From Loktanella sp. D2R18 (GTDB lineage Bacteria > Pseudomonadota > Alphaproteobacteria > Rhodobacterales > Rhodobacteraceae), in assembly GCF_003318235.1 (NCBI RefSeq), contig NZ_QOCG01000009.1, positions 124,001-188,000 on the forward strand: a stretch of DNA of 64,000 nucleotides, in the 5' to 3' direction. Below, piece after piece: positions 20,398 through 30,044 of the stretch (position 1 is the stretch's first letter; each line of letters opens with the position of its first letter). Position numbers and translations under genes: made by a program. Under the pieces are notes generated by a model, which saw nothing but the letters and a program-made list of their open reading frames with translations, made no database searches and was not told where the DNA came from.

Positions 20398-20907
20398 ATG
20401 CCACGCCAATTACAACAGATCACGATCAACGACCTTTCTGCATTTACCAAATCCTTGCGCGTCGCCTTGCAACAGCAAGAAGATTTTCCAAACCACGCGC
20501 GGATGCTCTCGCTGGTGGCCAAGGCCGCTGGCTATGAGAATTACCAACAGCTCAAGGCGGATGCCCCCGCCCCGGCCACAGCAAAACCGCCACGGAGTGT
20601 TGAACGTGCCTTGCGCGCCTTCGATCATGGGATGATGACGCGCTGGCCAAAACAAACGGTGGTGCAAGGGCTTTGTCTTTGGGTGTTTTGGGCACACCTG
20701 CCTGCAAATCAAGATTTAGCAGAGAAACAGGTGAACGAAGTGCTGAAAGCGGGTCACAGCTTTGGCGATCATGTGCTGTTGCGGCGGTCACTGATTGACC
20801 ACCGCCTTGTGACACGCACCAAGGACGGCAAAATCTACCGCCGCATTGAACAGGCACCACCCGCCGAGGCGCTTGCCGTGTTAGCGGCTGTTCAGCGCCC
20901 TTTGTAA
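20398..20907 (+). CDS. DUF2087 domain protein
   Basis: A protein of 169 residues. The N-terminal third (ITINDLSAFTKSLRVALQQ, HARMLSLVAKAAGYENYQQL) looks like a small helical domain, and the C-terminal part (ALRAFDHGMMTRWPKQ, LCLWVFWAHLPANQDLAEKQ, FGDHVLLRRSLID, LVTRTKDGKIYRRI) fits DUF2087, a winged-helix-like module often seen in regulators. The role is unknown; nucleic-acid binding is an inference. AGGGG precedes the ATG at 20398. The 3' end overlaps the convergent hydratase gene by 16 bases. Confidence 0.75.
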   Translation: MPRQLQQITINDLSAFTKSLRVALQQQEDFPNHARMLSLVAKAAGYENYQQLKADAPAPATAKPPRSVERALRAFDHGMMTRWPKQTVVQGLCLWVFWAHLPANQDLAEKQVNEVLKAGHSFGDHVLLRRSLIDHRLVTRTKDGKIYRRIEQAPPAEALAVLAAVQRPL

Positions 20908-21668
20908 TTTGGTGCGCGTTTTTGCATGAATGCGGCGACACCCTCGTAGAAGTCATGGGTCTCGCCGCAAATCGCTTGGAGTTTTGCCTCAAGCGCCAAT
21001 TGGTCGTCCAGTGTATTTTCAGACGAACCACGGATCGCGGTCTTTAGCTGTGCGTAAGCCACGGTTGGCCCGGTCGCGAGTTGCAGCGCCCGTGCTTTGA
21101 CGTAATCCGGGAATTCAGCTGCTGGCACCGTTTCATAAATCATGCCCCAGTCGCGGGCCTGTGTTGCGCTGATCTTATCAGCAAACAAGGCGGCCCCCAT
21201 CGCACGCGCCGCACCGATTTGACGCGGCAACCAATAGGTGCCGCCTGCATCGGGGATCAATCCAATGCGCGTAAACGCCTGTACGAAATACGCATCCTCG
21301 GATGCAATCACCACATCCGCCGCAAGCGCAAGGTTTGCCCCGGCCCCCGCCGCGGGCCCATTCACCGCGCAGATTGTTGGGATTTTACAATCAAAAATGG
21401 ATTTCAGCATCGGCACGTATTCATCGCGCAACGTGGCTTCCATATCGACTTTGCCATCCTCGGCTGCATCCGCAAGATCTTGCCCAGAGCAGAACGATAC
21501 CCCTGCCCCTGTCATCACCGCGACCCGCGCATTGTCTTGTGCGTGTTTGAACGCATCTGCGATCTCAAGCCGGATGCGCGTGTTCAGCGCGTTCATCACC
21601 TCCGGACGGTTCAGCGTAATCGTGGCCACGTTGTCGGTGATGTCATAGGTAATTTCTTGATAGTCCAT
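20892..21668 (-). CDS. Enoyl-CoA hydratase/isomerase family protein, PaaG-like
   Basis: A protein of 258 residues with the crotonase fold: ITLNRPEVMNALNTRIRLEI, GAGVSFCSGQDLAD (oxyanion hole), VNGPAAGAGANLALAADVV and RIGLIPDAGGTYWLPRQIG. The pattern, with Asp in the LIPDAGG loop, resembles PaaG-type 2-(1,2-epoxy-1,2-dihydrophenyl)acetyl-CoA isomerases, but no other phenylacetate genes are nearby, so the substrate is open. The ATG at 21668 has AAGGAT seven bases upstream; longer in-frame starts are unlikely. Confidence 0.85.
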   Translation of the reverse strand: MDYQEITYDITDNVATITLNRPEVMNALNTRIRLEIADAFKHAQDNARVAVMTGAGVSFCSGQDLADAAEDGKVDMEATLRDEYVPMLKSIFDCKIPTICAVNGPAAGAGANLALAADVVIASEDAYFVQAFTRIGLIPDAGGTYWLPRQIGAARAMGAALFADKISATQARDWGMIYETVPAAEFPDYVKARALQLATGPTVAYAQLKTAIRGSSENTLDDQLALEAKLQAICGETHDFYEGVAAFMQKRAPNYKGR

Positions 21669-21737
21669 CTGCGTATCCTTGGGCTGCGTAGCCGCCACCC
21701 TAACGCCTTAGCTAACCGTGCAAAGCACGACGGGGCG

Positions 21738-22178
21738 TCACTGTTTCAGGATTTCTTCCAACGCCGCTTCTTCATCCGCGCTCAGCGGTGCTGCAACTTC
21801 AGACTTGCGCCGAATTGTAACCCAGCCGACGCCAAGCGCCAGAAGCAGCATCAATGGGGCCGCCAGCCAAAGGATAAGGTTCGCCCCCTGCGCATTGGGG
21901 CGCAGCAATACGTATTCGCCATAGCGGAACACCATGTAGTCAACGACCTGCGCATCAGTATCCCCTGCAACAAGCCGTTCACGCAATACCACGCGCAATT
22001 CTTGGGCGACCGGGGCGTGCGATTCATCGATGGATTCATTTTGGCAGACCGGGCAACGCAACCCTTGCGACAATTCACGGGCCCGCGCTTCTAACACTGG
22101 ATCGTCCAGAATTTCATCAGGTTCGACCGCGAAAGCGGGTGCCGCCAATAGGCACAGCATGAGGACCAAGCGTTTCAT
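21738..22178 (-). CDS. ccmH: Cytochrome c maturation protein CcmH (Ccl2/CycL type)
   Basis: A 146-residue protein with a signal peptide (MKRLVLMLCLLAAPAFA), the thioredoxin-like CxxC motif LRCPVCQNESIDES, a membrane helix (NLILWLAAPLMLLLALGVGWV) and a short acidic tail. It reduces the apocytochrome CxxCH cysteines so that heme can be joined. Its ATG overlaps the ccmF stop by four bases, so the two are coupled. Confidence 0.94.
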   Translation of the reverse strand: MKRLVLMLCLLAAPAFAVEPDEILDDPVLEARARELSQGLRCPVCQNESIDESHAPVAQELRVVLRERLVAGDTDAQVVDYMVFRYGEYVLLRPNAQGANLILWLAAPLMLLLALGVGWVTIRRKSEVAAPLSADEEAALEEILKQ

Positions 22179-24145
22179 TCCGCCGCCACCATCTGTTTTG
22201 GTTTCGCCGCCGCCGCGCCGATCCGCAAACGACGGTCAGACAAGGAGATAAAGCCCCCCAAAGCCATCAAGATCACGCCGCCCCAAATCCAATTGGCAAA
22301 GGGTTTGACGTAAACACGCACAGCATAGCCGCCATTCACCTGCGGATCACCAATCACGACATAGATATCACGCAGAACGCCATTGCGAATGTCTGCCTCT
22401 GTCGTGGGCATTTTTGCGACAGGGTAGAACCGTTTTTCAGGGCTCAGCGTGCCCAACTGCTTATCACCACGCCAGATGCTCATATCTGCCATGGTGGTCA
22501 CGTAGTTAGGTCCATCAACTTGGCGCACCTCATTCAGTGTAAAGCTGAATTGCCCAACGTCCCAGCGGTCGCCAACCTCGGCCACGCGAATATCCTCAAT
22601 CTCCCAGGCCATCATCGCGGCAATGCCAAAGACTGTGACGCCCATCCCCATATGCGCAAAAGCCTTACCCCAATCCGCACGAGGCAACCGCGTGACCCGG
22701 CCAAGCCGCGCCTTGATGCTGCCGCGCCCGCTGCGCATCCATAGATCCGCAATAGATCCGCCAACGACCCAGACACCCAAAATCACGCCTATCGGCCCCA
22801 AGGCCGTGCGTTCCGTTTGAATTGCATAGGCCAATGCGCCAACCGCGATTGACAAAATCATCCAAGGCACCATCGATTTGATCGCCCGCGACACATTCCC
22901 GCGTTTCCACGCAAGGATCGATCCGACAGGCAGAACAATGGCCAAGGCGACCATAAAGGGTGTGAATGCAGCTTCAAAAAACGGCGGGCCGACCGAAAGC
23001 GTGCGCCCGAACAGCATTTCCGCAACAAGCGGCCAGATCGTTCCGATAAAGACCACAAAGCAAGAGACCGCCAGAAGCACGTTATTCAAGACCAATGCGC
23101 TTTCACGGCTGACTGCACTAAAGACGCCTTTGGATTCCAGCGCACTTGCGCGGGCCGCGAATAGGGTCAGCGCGCCGCCCAAGAACACCGCGAGAATAAT
23201 CAAAATCAAGACGCCACGTTCGGAGTCTGTCGCAAAAGCATGCACCGATGTCAGCACGCCGGACCGCACGATAAATGCCCCCAATAGCGAAAACCCAAAC
23301 GCAAGAATGGCTAGCAAAACCGTCCAGCTTTTCAGCGCCTCGCGTTTTTCAACGACAATGGCGGAATGCAGCAAAGCGGCGGCGATCAGCCAAGGCATAA
23401 AGGACGCGTTTTCGACCGGGTCCCAGAACCAAAAACCGCCCCAGCCCAATTCGTAATAGGCCCACCAAGACCCCAGCGCGATGCCAATTGTTAGAAACAC
23501 CCATGCCGCCAGCGTCCAAGGGCGCACCCAGCGCGCCCATGCAGCGTCAACTTTACCCTCGATCAAGGCTGCGACCGCAAAGGAAAACGCCATGCTTAGC
23601 CCGACGTAACCTAGATAAAGGAATGGCGGATGAAACGCGAGACCGGGATCTTGGAGCAACGGGTTCAGGTCTCGCCCATTCAGTGGCGGTACCGCAAGAC
23701 GCAAGAAAGGGTTCGACGTAAACAAGATGAACGCGAAAAACGCAACGCCGATAGAACCTTGCACCGCTAAAACGCGCGCACGCAGACGTGCGGGCAGATT
23801 GCCGCCAAATACGGCCGCGCTTGCGCCAAATAGTGCGAGGATCATCAGCCAAAGCAGCATCGACCCTTCGTGGTTGCCCCACACACCGCTGATTTTATAG
23901 ATCATCGGTTTATCAGTATGCGAATTGGCGTAGACCAGCTGCAGCGAGAAATCAGAGGTTACAAAGGCCCAAGTCAGCGCGCCAAAGGAATAAGCGACCA
24001 GCAAAAACTGTGCGAGAGCCGCAGGTTCAGCAACCCCCATCCAACTGAGGTTATTGCGGTGGGCGCCAATCATCGGAATGACCATCTGCACAATGGCAAT
24101 GCCAAAGGCCAGAATCAGCGCGAAATGTCCAAGTTCAGTAATCAT
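22175..24145 (-). CDS. ccmF: Cytochrome c heme lyase subunit CcmF (Ccl1)
   Basis: A protein of about 656 residues with more than ten membrane helices and the tryptophan-rich heme-handling motif GWGGFWFWDPVENASFMPWL. The C-terminal periplasmic part contains FSFTLNEVRQVDGPNY. CcmF with CcmH moves heme from holo-CcmE onto apocytochrome c at the outer face of the inner membrane. The ATG at 24145 is chosen because it yields the usual MITELGHFALIL start; the frame runs on upstream to 24190. ccmE lies upstream but is separated from it by a phage-like lysis cassette. Confidence 0.94.
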   Translation of the reverse strand: MITELGHFALILAFGIAIVQMVIPMIGAHRNNLSWMGVAEPAALAQFLLVAYSFGALTWAFVTSDFSLQLVYANSHTDKPMIYKISGVWGNHEGSMLLWLMILALFGASAAVFGGNLPARLRARVLAVQGSIGVAFFAFILFTSNPFLRLAVPPLNGRDLNPLLQDPGLAFHPPFLYLGYVGLSMAFSFAVAALIEGKVDAAWARWVRPWTLAAWVFLTIGIALGSWWAYYELGWGGFWFWDPVENASFMPWLIAAALLHSAIVVEKREALKSWTVLLAILAFGFSLLGAFIVRSGVLTSVHAFATDSERGVLILIILAVFLGGALTLFAARASALESKGVFSAVSRESALVLNNVLLAVSCFVVFIGTIWPLVAEMLFGRTLSVGPPFFEAAFTPFMVALAIVLPVGSILAWKRGNVSRAIKSMVPWMILSIAVGALAYAIQTERTALGPIGVILGVWVVGGSIADLWMRSGRGSIKARLGRVTRLPRADWGKAFAHMGMGVTVFGIAAMMAWEIEDIRVAEVGDRWDVGQFSFTLNEVRQVDGPNYVTTMADMSIWRGDKQLGTLSPEKRFYPVAKMPTTEADIRNGVLRDIYVVIGDPQVNGGYAVRVYVKPFANWIWGGVILMALGGFISLSDRRLRIGAAAAKPKQMVAAE

Positions 24146-24223
24146 GTCCGCAGTCTTAGCCCAAATTTCGACGGTGCGACATGGGCACACGGATATTTCA
24201 CCGATACAAATTGACGCGACACA

Positions 24224-24427
24224 TCACATCCGAAAGCCGCCCTGCAGCGCATAGGTTAACGCCCCCATCAAAAACCCACCTATAATCAAACGCACGAGCC
24301 ATTTGAGCGTGTCCTCAATCGCGCCAAGACGGTCCGCGACATTGTCGCGGTGCACCTCATCCACAGCGTTGCGCGTTTCAATCAAACCAAGCCGTTGTTC
24401 GACCTTGTCAAACCAACTCCTATCCAT
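24224..24427 (-). CDS. Small XhlA-like membrane protein of the lysis cassette
   Basis: A protein of 67 residues: an N-terminal amphipathic/coiled-coil part (DKVEQRLGLIETRNAVDEV, DRLGAIEDTLKWLV) followed by one membrane helix (IIGGFLMGALTYAL). This layout resembles XhlA-type accessory lysis proteins of phages. The ATG at 24427 overlaps the stop of the holin gene by eight bases, so it is the third gene of the cassette. Function is inferred from layout and position; the match to a family is weak at this length. Confidence 0.6.
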   Translation of the reverse strand: MDRSWFDKVEQRLGLIETRNAVDEVHRDNVADRLGAIEDTLKWLVRLIIGGFLMGALTYALQGGFRM

Positions 24428-24908
24428 TCTGCGCCTGCCAATCATCCAAGGCGGGGTTGTCACTTATGGGGATTTTATGCGCCTGAACTGCTGCAACGGT
24501 TCCTGCCACGGCACGCTGGAAATCTTGTTCTTTGGCCTGATGGCGCGCCCCAAAATAGAAGCTCACAATCGCCCCCATCAACCACCACAGCGGTTCAGGC
24601 ACCAGTGCAAGCCCTTCCATACCCTTGATGAATTCATCAGGTCGGCGCAACGCCGCGATGAACATCCAAATTGTGCCAAGCGCCAACATTGGGCGCGGTA
24701 AACGGTTGAGCCCATCGACCAAGCGATCAAAAAGCCCCCTGCGCGGATGCACAAATTCGGCGGCGAATTGTTGCAGGCTTTGCGATTTCGCGTCTGCGGC
24801 CCGGATAGCCCCGTTTTCGGCGTTTTCGCGGAAAACTTCGGCGGTATCCGCGATCACATTGCGCCCATCGCCGAATAAGAAACCCATGATTCCTGTCACC
24901 AACCCCAT
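24420..24908 (-). CDS. GTA-type holin (3-TM family)
   Basis: A 162-residue protein with an amphipathic N-terminal half (ENAENGAIRAADAKSQSLQQ, FVHPRRGLFDRLVDGLNRLP), then two clear membrane helices (RPMLALGTIWMFIAALR and PLWWLMGAIVSFYFGARHQ). The pattern fits the 3-TM holins linked with gene transfer agent release. Such a holin opens the inner membrane so that the endolysin reaches the peptidoglycan. It overlaps the endolysin gene by 13 bases and the small third gene by eight. Confidence 0.8.
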   Translation of the reverse strand: MGLVTGIMGFLFGDGRNVIADTAEVFRENAENGAIRAADAKSQSLQQFAAEFVHPRRGLFDRLVDGLNRLPRPMLALGTIWMFIAALRRPDEFIKGMEGLALVPEPLWWLMGAIVSFYFGARHQAKEQDFQRAVAGTVAAVQAHKIPISDNPALDDWQAQNG

Positions 24909-25510
24909 TGTTCAACCCTTTGTTTATGTTGTGTTTCCGTCAGATGATAACGCGGGTCTATGAATTCTTCAGCGCGGGTGATCCAGCCACCTTTGCCACC
25001 GTCACGTCTGCGTGCATAATTACGGCTGGCGGGACGCCGCGCCGCCAAATCATAGTAATAATTGCGGCGCGCAATCCCGTATGCATCAACCATATGACTT
25101 GGCGCAGCCGCGAGCGCTTTTTCAGTTGCAGCAATCGTCTGTGGCCCGATCTGCCCATCCACTGTTACCGCGATCCGCATCTCATTGAGCAGCCGTTGCA
25201 ATATCCGCACTGCATGGGCGCCCGCGTTCACATACATATCAAAAACCGTCGCATGTAACGGTTCTGGCAGCTTGTCGATCTTGGGCGCGCGGAAATAATG
25301 TTCGACGAATATTGATACGGCATGGGCGCGGGTCAGTACCCGCACATCATCTTCTGTCACCTGATTGTCCCCGGTCAAATCCATGCCGAGCCTTCGCATC
25401 GTGTGGATCGTCACACCATAATTCGTGGCACCGCCGGGATCGTCGGGGTCGTTTACATAGCCACCCTCGCGGGCGACAATTTCACTGGCGATTTGTGTAA
25501 TGGATTGCAT
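24896..25510 (-). CDS. GTA-type endolysin (glycoside hydrolase 108, N-acetylmuramidase)
   Basis: A 204-residue protein. The N-terminal part has AREGGYVNDPDDPGGATNYG, the GH108 motif with likely catalytic Glu15, followed by YFRAPKIDKLPEPLHATVFD and NAGAHAVRILQRLLN. The C-terminal part (TVDGQIGPQTIAA) fits the PG_binding_3 domain. This arrangement is that of phage and GTA lysozymes. No signal peptide is present, so export should depend on the holin encoded next. It is the first gene of a three-gene lysis cassette that lies 45 bases after ccmE. Confidence 0.85.
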   Translation of the reverse strand: MQSITQIASEIVAREGGYVNDPDDPGGATNYGVTIHTMRRLGMDLTGDNQVTEDDVRVLTRAHAVSIFVEHYFRAPKIDKLPEPLHATVFDMYVNAGAHAVRILQRLLNEMRIAVTVDGQIGPQTIAATEKALAAAPSHMVDAYGIARRNYYYDLAARRPASRNYARRRDGGKGGWITRAEEFIDPRYHLTETQHKQRVEQWGW

Positions 25511-25555
25511 CGGTGGCCCTCATGTCTGCGTGACATGAAGGCTGCCTGAGAGAGG

Positions 25556-26023
25556 TTAATGTGTCGCGTCTGCACCGTCCGGTGCAACATAGGTGCCCTG
25601 ATCCTTGAGCGCATCAATGACTTCTTTAGGCATATAAGTCTCATCGTGTTTAGCAAGAATTTCAACAGCTTCGAAGGTTCCGTTAATGTAATGACCTTGC
25701 CCAACGACGCCCTGACCCTCGGCGAAAAGATCAGGTAAGATACCAGTGTAGGCCACATTGATCACAGCGCCGCCATCCGTCACCGCAAAGGTGATTTCTT
25801 GCCCTTGACCGCGCACAAGCGATCCCGTTTCAACCAACCCGCCGAGCCGGAATAATTCGTTCGGGGCGGGCGGTGCGGCGGAAACTTCACTGGGTGAGCG
25901 GAAGTACTGAAAGCTGTCTTCAGGCAAAAACCAAAGTGCCGTCAGTATCGCCCCGACACAGGCCCCGGCGATGCCGGTCACCTGAATGCGCCGTCGCTTT
26001 TTGAGATTCTTCAGCCCGCTCAT
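25556..26023 (-). CDS. ccmE: Cytochrome c maturation heme chaperone CcmE
   Basis: A 155-residue protein with one N-terminal membrane anchor ([18 protein letters not shown]) and an OB-fold periplasmic domain. The heme-binding motif is His126-x3-Tyr130 in [10 protein letters not shown]; the histidine binds heme covalently before handing it to CcmF/CcmH. It overlaps argC by four bases (ATGA), so argC and ccmE share a transcript, which may read through into the lysis cassette. Confidence 0.95.
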   Translation of the reverse strand: MSGLKNLKKRRRIQVTGIAGACVGAILTALWFLPEDSFQYFRSPSEVSAAPPAPNELFRLGGLVETGSLVRGQGQEITFAVTDGGAVINVAYTGILPDLFAEGQGVVGQGHYINGTFEAVEILAKHDETYMPKEVIDALKDQGTYVAPDGADATH

Positions 26024-27048
26024 GGGAACACCGGTGCCATCATCAGCCCCTCCGTTTCGGGCAAACCTAGCATGAGGTTTGCATTTTGCAGCGCCTGCCC
26101 AGACGACCCTTTGGTCAGGTTATCCAAGGCTGCAATCACAATCGCACGCCCTGCAATCCGGTCTGCCGTCACACCAATGTGGCAAAAATTCGATGCCCTG
26201 ATATGTTTGATCGACGGTGCCTGCCCCATTGGCAGCATCTCGATAAATGGTTCATCCGCATAGGCGGTGTTCAATGTGTCAAAGATCACCTGCGGTTCAC
26301 CTTGCACATATGTCGTCGCCAAAATTCCCCGGTTGGCCGGGATCAAATGCGGTGTGAACTGGATATGCACAGGGCGGCCAGCGATTGCGCTAAACTCTTG
26401 ATCAAATTCGCCTAAATGCCGGTGTGTGCCGCCCACGGCATAGCCATGCGCACCCTCGGACAGCTCTGCGTGCAGCAGGTTTTCTTTTAGGCTGCGCCCT
26501 GCCCCAGATACGGCTGCCAGCAGGTTCATTACGATCTGATCAAGATCAATCACCCCCGCAGCAATCAGTGGCCGCAGCACATATTGCCCGGTCGCGGCGT
26601 TACAGCCCGTACCAGCAACAAGCCGCGCGGTTTTAATATCTTCACGGTAAAATTCGGTTAGCCCGTAAACGGCCTCTTTTTGCATTTCAACAGCGGCATG
26701 GGGCTTGCCGTACCATTTTTCATAGGCATCAGGATCGCGCAGCCGGAAGTCAGCGGAAAGATCCACGATTTTCAAATGCATCGGCAATTTTGAAATCACC
26801 GCTTGCGACGTCGCATGCGGCAAACCGCAAAACACCAGATCGACCCCGTCAAAAGACATATCTTCGATGGTCGTCAGGACGGGCAAGTCCAAATGCCGCA
26901 GATGTGGAAACACATCGGCCATGGCCATGCCCGCCTTTGAGTTCCCAGAAAGCCCGACGATGTTCAGGCTTGGATGTGTGGCAATCAACCGGACCAATTC
27001 AGCACCAGTGTAACCAGAAGCGCCAAGAATGGCGACGTTATGTGTCAT
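26020..27048 (-). CDS. argC: N-acetyl-gamma-glutamyl-phosphate reductase
   Basis: A 342-residue enzyme with the NADP-binding motif [13 protein letters not shown], the catalytic cysteine in [15 protein letters not shown] and the [11 protein letters not shown] block. It reduces N-acetylglutamyl phosphate to the semialdehyde in arginine synthesis. The gene is last but one before ccmE in the minus direction and overlaps it by four bases. Confidence 0.95.
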   Translation of the reverse strand: MTHNVAILGASGYTGAELVRLIATHPSLNIVGLSGNSKAGMAMADVFPHLRHLDLPVLTTIEDMSFDGVDLVFCGLPHATSQAVISKLPMHLKIVDLSADFRLRDPDAYEKWYGKPHAAVEMQKEAVYGLTEFYREDIKTARLVAGTGCNAATGQYVLRPLIAAGVIDLDQIVMNLLAAVSGAGRSLKENLLHAELSEGAHGYAVGGTHRHLGEFDQEFSAIAGRPVHIQFTPHLIPANRGILATTYVQGEPQVIFDTLNTAYADEPFIEMLPMGQAPSIKHIRASNFCHIGVTADRIAGRAIVIAALDNLTKGSSGQALQNANLMLGLPETEGLMMAPVFP

Positions 27049-27082
27049 AGTTTTATCCCTTTGGGATGGAAATGGGGTAAGT

Positions 27083-27895
27083 TCAGGCTGCGGTAAATGT
27101 GATTTGTCGTCGCAGGAACTGTGTCGCGCGGGCAGAGACCTTAACAGGATCTCCCGTTGTCAAAAACGCCGATTCCAAACCCGGGCCGACCATTTCAGGA
27201 CGCCGCGCCAGATAATCAGCAAGGCTTTCGGCAACCAGATTGGCTTGGCTGAAGACTTTGACGTCAGGGCCAAGCGCGGCCTGAAACTCTGTCTCCATCA
27301 GCGGGTAATGGGTGCAGCCAAGAATGGCCGCATCTGGTTGCGGCATTTTGCGCATCAACGCATCCACATGGCTGCGCACCAGCGCATCCGCAAGGATCAT
27401 ATCCCCATCTTCGATCGCATCAACAACCCCGCCGCAGGCCTGTGCCTCGACATCAACGCCAACGGCCCGGAACGCTAATTCACGTTGGAACGCACGGCTG
27501 GCTACTGTCGCGGGGGTTGCAAAAAGTGCCACATGTTTGGCCGCAACTTCGCGTGGTGGCGAATTATCACCCCATTGCCGTTCGGTCAGGGCCTCGATCA
27601 TTGGCACGAATACACCAAGCACACGTTTGCCTTGGGGTACCCAATTTTCTTGCATCCGCCGCAGCGCCGCCGCAGAGGCAGTGTTGCAGGCCAAGATCAC
27701 CAGATCGCAACCTTCGTCAAACAGCCGTTGGGTCGCAGATGTGGTTAGGTTGTAAATATCATCTGGCGTGCGCACACCGTAAGGCGCATGCGCGCTATCC
27801 CCCAAATAAACAAGGGGCACATCAGGCAGGCGTTTCGCGACAGCGTCCAAAACTGTCAGCCCACCTAAACCGCTATCGAATATCCCGACCGCCAT
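27083..27895 (-). CDS. murI: Glutamate racemase
   Basis: A protein of 270 residues beginning [19 protein letters not shown], with the two catalytic cysteine motifs [12 protein letters not shown] and [11 protein letters not shown]. It makes D-glutamate for peptidoglycan. The ATG at 27895 has AAGG seven bases upstream and overlaps the preceding acyltransferase gene by 23 bases; an upstream in-frame start is less likely. argC follows after 34 bases. Confidence 0.94.
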   Translation of the reverse strand: MAVGIFDSGLGGLTVLDAVAKRLPDVPLVYLGDSAHAPYGVRTPDDIYNLTTSATQRLFDEGCDLVILACNTASAAALRRMQENWVPQGKRVLGVFVPMIEALTERQWGDNSPPREVAAKHVALFATPATVASRAFQRELAFRAVGVDVEAQACGGVVDAIEDGDMILADALVRSHVDALMRKMPQPDAAILGCTHYPLMETEFQAALGPDVKVFSQANLVAESLADYLARRPEMVGPGLESAFLTTGDPVKVSARATQFLRRQITFTAA

Positions 27896-28781
27896 CTCGC
27901 ACCTTATGTATTTCTTCAAACTCATGCCCGTACTGACTTGCATCAATCGGGCTTGGGCTTAGGTCATACGTGGCTTTGCGCAAGAAATCCATGCATGCTT
28001 TGGGGTCTTTTTTGTAGGCCGCTAATGTGTCCGGCGTGATCGGCTCTCCGATGACGATACGCACGGGTTTATTCACCCGTTTGCGGAATTCACGGATCAG
28101 CAGCCCAAGACGCAAATTGGCATGGATATGGCTCGCCAGTTGGAAAAACCGGCTGTTGCGGCCTTCAAAGAAAATCGGAACGACTGTCGCTCCCGATTTT
28201 GAGATCATTTTCGCGGTGAACGTACGCCAACCCGGATCAAGCGGGGCCGAAAACGGGGTCGCAGAAGTCGACACAGTACCGCCGGGGAACACGCCAATCG
28301 CACCGCCCTGCGATAGATAGCTGACCGCCGCAGCACGTGTTTCAAGGTTCAACTTGGCGGCTTCTTTAGATTGCGTAAATGAGATCGGTAAGATCACCCG
28401 TTTCAGATCAGGCGCACGCTGAAAAATCTCATGTGCAAGAACACGGAAATCTCCTGAACGGCGTTGCGATAGAATACGCCCCATCATCAATCCATCCAGA
28501 ATACCGTAGGGATGATTACTGACCACCACGACGGGACCGGAATCTGGAATATTTTCAAGCGCGCCTGCGATGATATCAAGCTCGAGCCCGTAACGTGCGA
28601 CGATCACGTCCCAGAAGTCTTGGCCCGCCGCAACATCATCGCCGTAACCACGCGCGCGCCGAATAAGTGAAAACCGCCCCGTCGCATTCTCCATCGCGCG
28701 GACAAGGACACGGCCACTGCGCCCTTTGACAGAGGTCGCATAGGAAATATTGCGCGCGACTTGGCGTTCAAGTTTAGACAT
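27873..28781 (-). CDS. Lysophospholipid acyltransferase family protein
   Basis: A protein of 302 residues with the PlsC-like motif [14 protein letters not shown] (the histidine-aspartate acyltransfer motif in the spacing of hemolysin/OlsA-like members), [10 protein letters not shown] and a later [17 protein letters not shown] block. It probably adds an acyl chain to a lysolipid or ornithine-type lipid at the inner membrane; the acceptor is unknown. I place the start at the ATG at 28781 ([14 protein letters not shown]) because it fits the family, although the ribosome-binding site is weak and the frame is open to 28886. It overlaps murI. Confidence 0.8.
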   Translation of the reverse strand: MSKLERQVARNISYATSVKGRSGRVLVRAMENATGRFSLIRRARGYGDDVAAGQDFWDVIVARYGLELDIIAGALENIPDSGPVVVVSNHPYGILDGLMMGRILSQRRSGDFRVLAHEIFQRAPDLKRVILPISFTQSKEAAKLNLETRAAAVSYLSQGGAIGVFPGGTVSTSATPFSAPLDPGWRTFTAKMISKSGATVVPIFFEGRNSRFFQLASHIHANLRLGLLIREFRKRVNKPVRIVIGEPITPDTLAAYKKDPKACMDFLRKATYDLSPSPIDASQYGHEFEEIHKVRDGGRDIR

Positions 28782-28839
28782 ATTTATCTGGCCCGTGATT
28801 TCACTGGCGCTCAGATTAGCACATCGCGGCAACAAAAAA

Positions 28840-28989
28840 ATGACAATTTGCATACAGGACGCAATGCGGCTCTCAAAATCGCTCATCTATGCGCCAATCG
28901 CGGGGTATTTGCGCATGAACCCGCTGATTTCTTCGAATATGGCGGGTATTTGGCCTGAATTGGGCCGCGATCAGTTTGCAACCCGCTAG
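28840..28989 (+). CDS. Possible small protein, unsupported
   Basis: A 49-codon frame (MTICIQDAMRLSKSLIYAPI and so on, ending LGRDQFATR) lies between the divergent acyltransferase and LysR genes. I recognise no family, and no good ribosome-binding site precedes the ATG at 28840. It could be a small gene, but the 264-base region may simply hold the two divergent promoters. Confidence 0.2.
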   Translation: MTICIQDAMRLSKSLIYAPIAGYLRMNPLISSNMAGIWPELGRDQFATR

Positions 28990-29045
28990 GGCAATAGCGT
29001 AGGTTGGTAGGGTAATTACCTTAGGTCAAAAGCAAGTAGGCGAGT

Positions 29046-29966
29046 ATGGATTGGGATAAACTACGGATTTTCCACGCGGTCGCGGATGCAGGGTCATTGA
29101 CCCACGCGGGCGACACGTTGCACCTGTCCCAATCTGCGGTCAGTCGCCAAATCCGCGCGCTCGAAGAATCGCTCAACACGACCTTATTTCATCGCCACGC
29201 GCGCGGGCTGATCCTGACAGAGCAGGGTGAACTGCTGTTTGACGCAACCAAATCTATGAACAAGCGGCTAGAAGCAGCCGAGGCCCGCATCAAAGACAGT
29301 GAAGAAGAAGTCTTTGGCGAACTGCGCGTCACAACGACCACCGGGTTTGGAACAATGTGGTTGGCCCCACGCCTGCCAAAGCTATACGAGAAATATCCTG
29401 ATCTAAAAATCGACCTGATGCTCGAAGAACGTGTTCTTGACCTGCCCATGCGCGAGGCGGATGTCGCCATCCGGATGAAAGAGCCGTCTCAAGCCGATCT
29501 GATCCGCAAACGGTTGATGTCGGTGCGCATGCGGCTTTACGCCTCCGAAGACTACATCGCGAAAAACGGGATGCTCAATGATATTGAGGATATCGCAAAC
29601 CACCGTTTGATTTGCCAAAGCCCCAATTCAACCCAAGTGAATGCAGGCGCCACATTGGTGCAGCATCTGATGACATATGATGTGCATAGCCTTTTCACCG
29701 TGAATAACTATTTTGGCGTTTGGCAAGGGGTTGTGAATAACCTTGGGGTTGGCGTTTTGCCGGATTACCTTGTCGAAGGGTTCCCGCAACTGGTCCGTAT
29801 TTTGCCCGATTTAGAAAGTGGTGAAGTCCCCGTCTTTCTGGCCTACCCAGAAGAGCTGCGACAATCACAGCGGATCAGCGCATTCCGTGATTTTGTCCAA
29901 GATGAAATCTTTGCCCACCGCCGCCAATTGCGCGAAACCACGCAAACGGCGAATGAATCCACTTAA
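29046..29966 (+). CDS. LysR family transcriptional regulator
   Basis: A 306-residue protein with an N-terminal winged helix-turn-helix (FHAVADAGSLTHAGDTLHLS, SAVSRQIRALEESL) and a C-terminal effector-binding domain. No adjacent metabolic gene tells its target. The nearest gene upstream is the divergent lysophospholipid acyltransferase, a possible target by the usual LysR arrangement. The domain layout is clear and the effector unknown. Confidence 0.9.
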   Translation: MDWDKLRIFHAVADAGSLTHAGDTLHLSQSAVSRQIRALEESLNTTLFHRHARGLILTEQGELLFDATKSMNKRLEAAEARIKDSEEEVFGELRVTTTTGFGTMWLAPRLPKLYEKYPDLKIDLMLEERVLDLPMREADVAIRMKEPSQADLIRKRLMSVRMRLYASEDYIAKNGMLNDIEDIANHRLICQSPNSTQVNAGATLVQHLMTYDVHSLFTVNNYFGVWQGVVNNLGVGVLPDYLVEGFPQLVRILPDLESGEVPVFLAYPEELRQSQRISAFRDFVQDEIFAHRRQLRETTQTANEST

Positions 29967-30024
29967 CGGCGTTCACGCGGGTTTCCATACGATAACAATA
30001 CCTTGGTTAATATTCGCGGCGACT

Positions 30025-30044
30025 AACGTCTGCCTGCAGACGTT
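30025..30044. repeat. Perfect 9-bp dyad with 2-base centre
   Basis: AACGTCTGC-CT-GCAGACGTT, a perfect inverted repeat 58 bases after the LysR stop and about 160 bases before the next gene. It is followed by TTACCATTTGTTAAACATTTTG, with no pure T run. It may be a terminator stem for the LysR gene or an operator for the downstream secreted-protein gene. Confidence 0.45.

Noticed and set aside
21081..22094. A 337-codon plus-strand frame across the hydratase and ccmH genes
   Set aside because: It lies wholly antisense to two recognised genes and the intergenic gap between them, and its Arg/Cys/His-rich translation is typical of a shadow frame.
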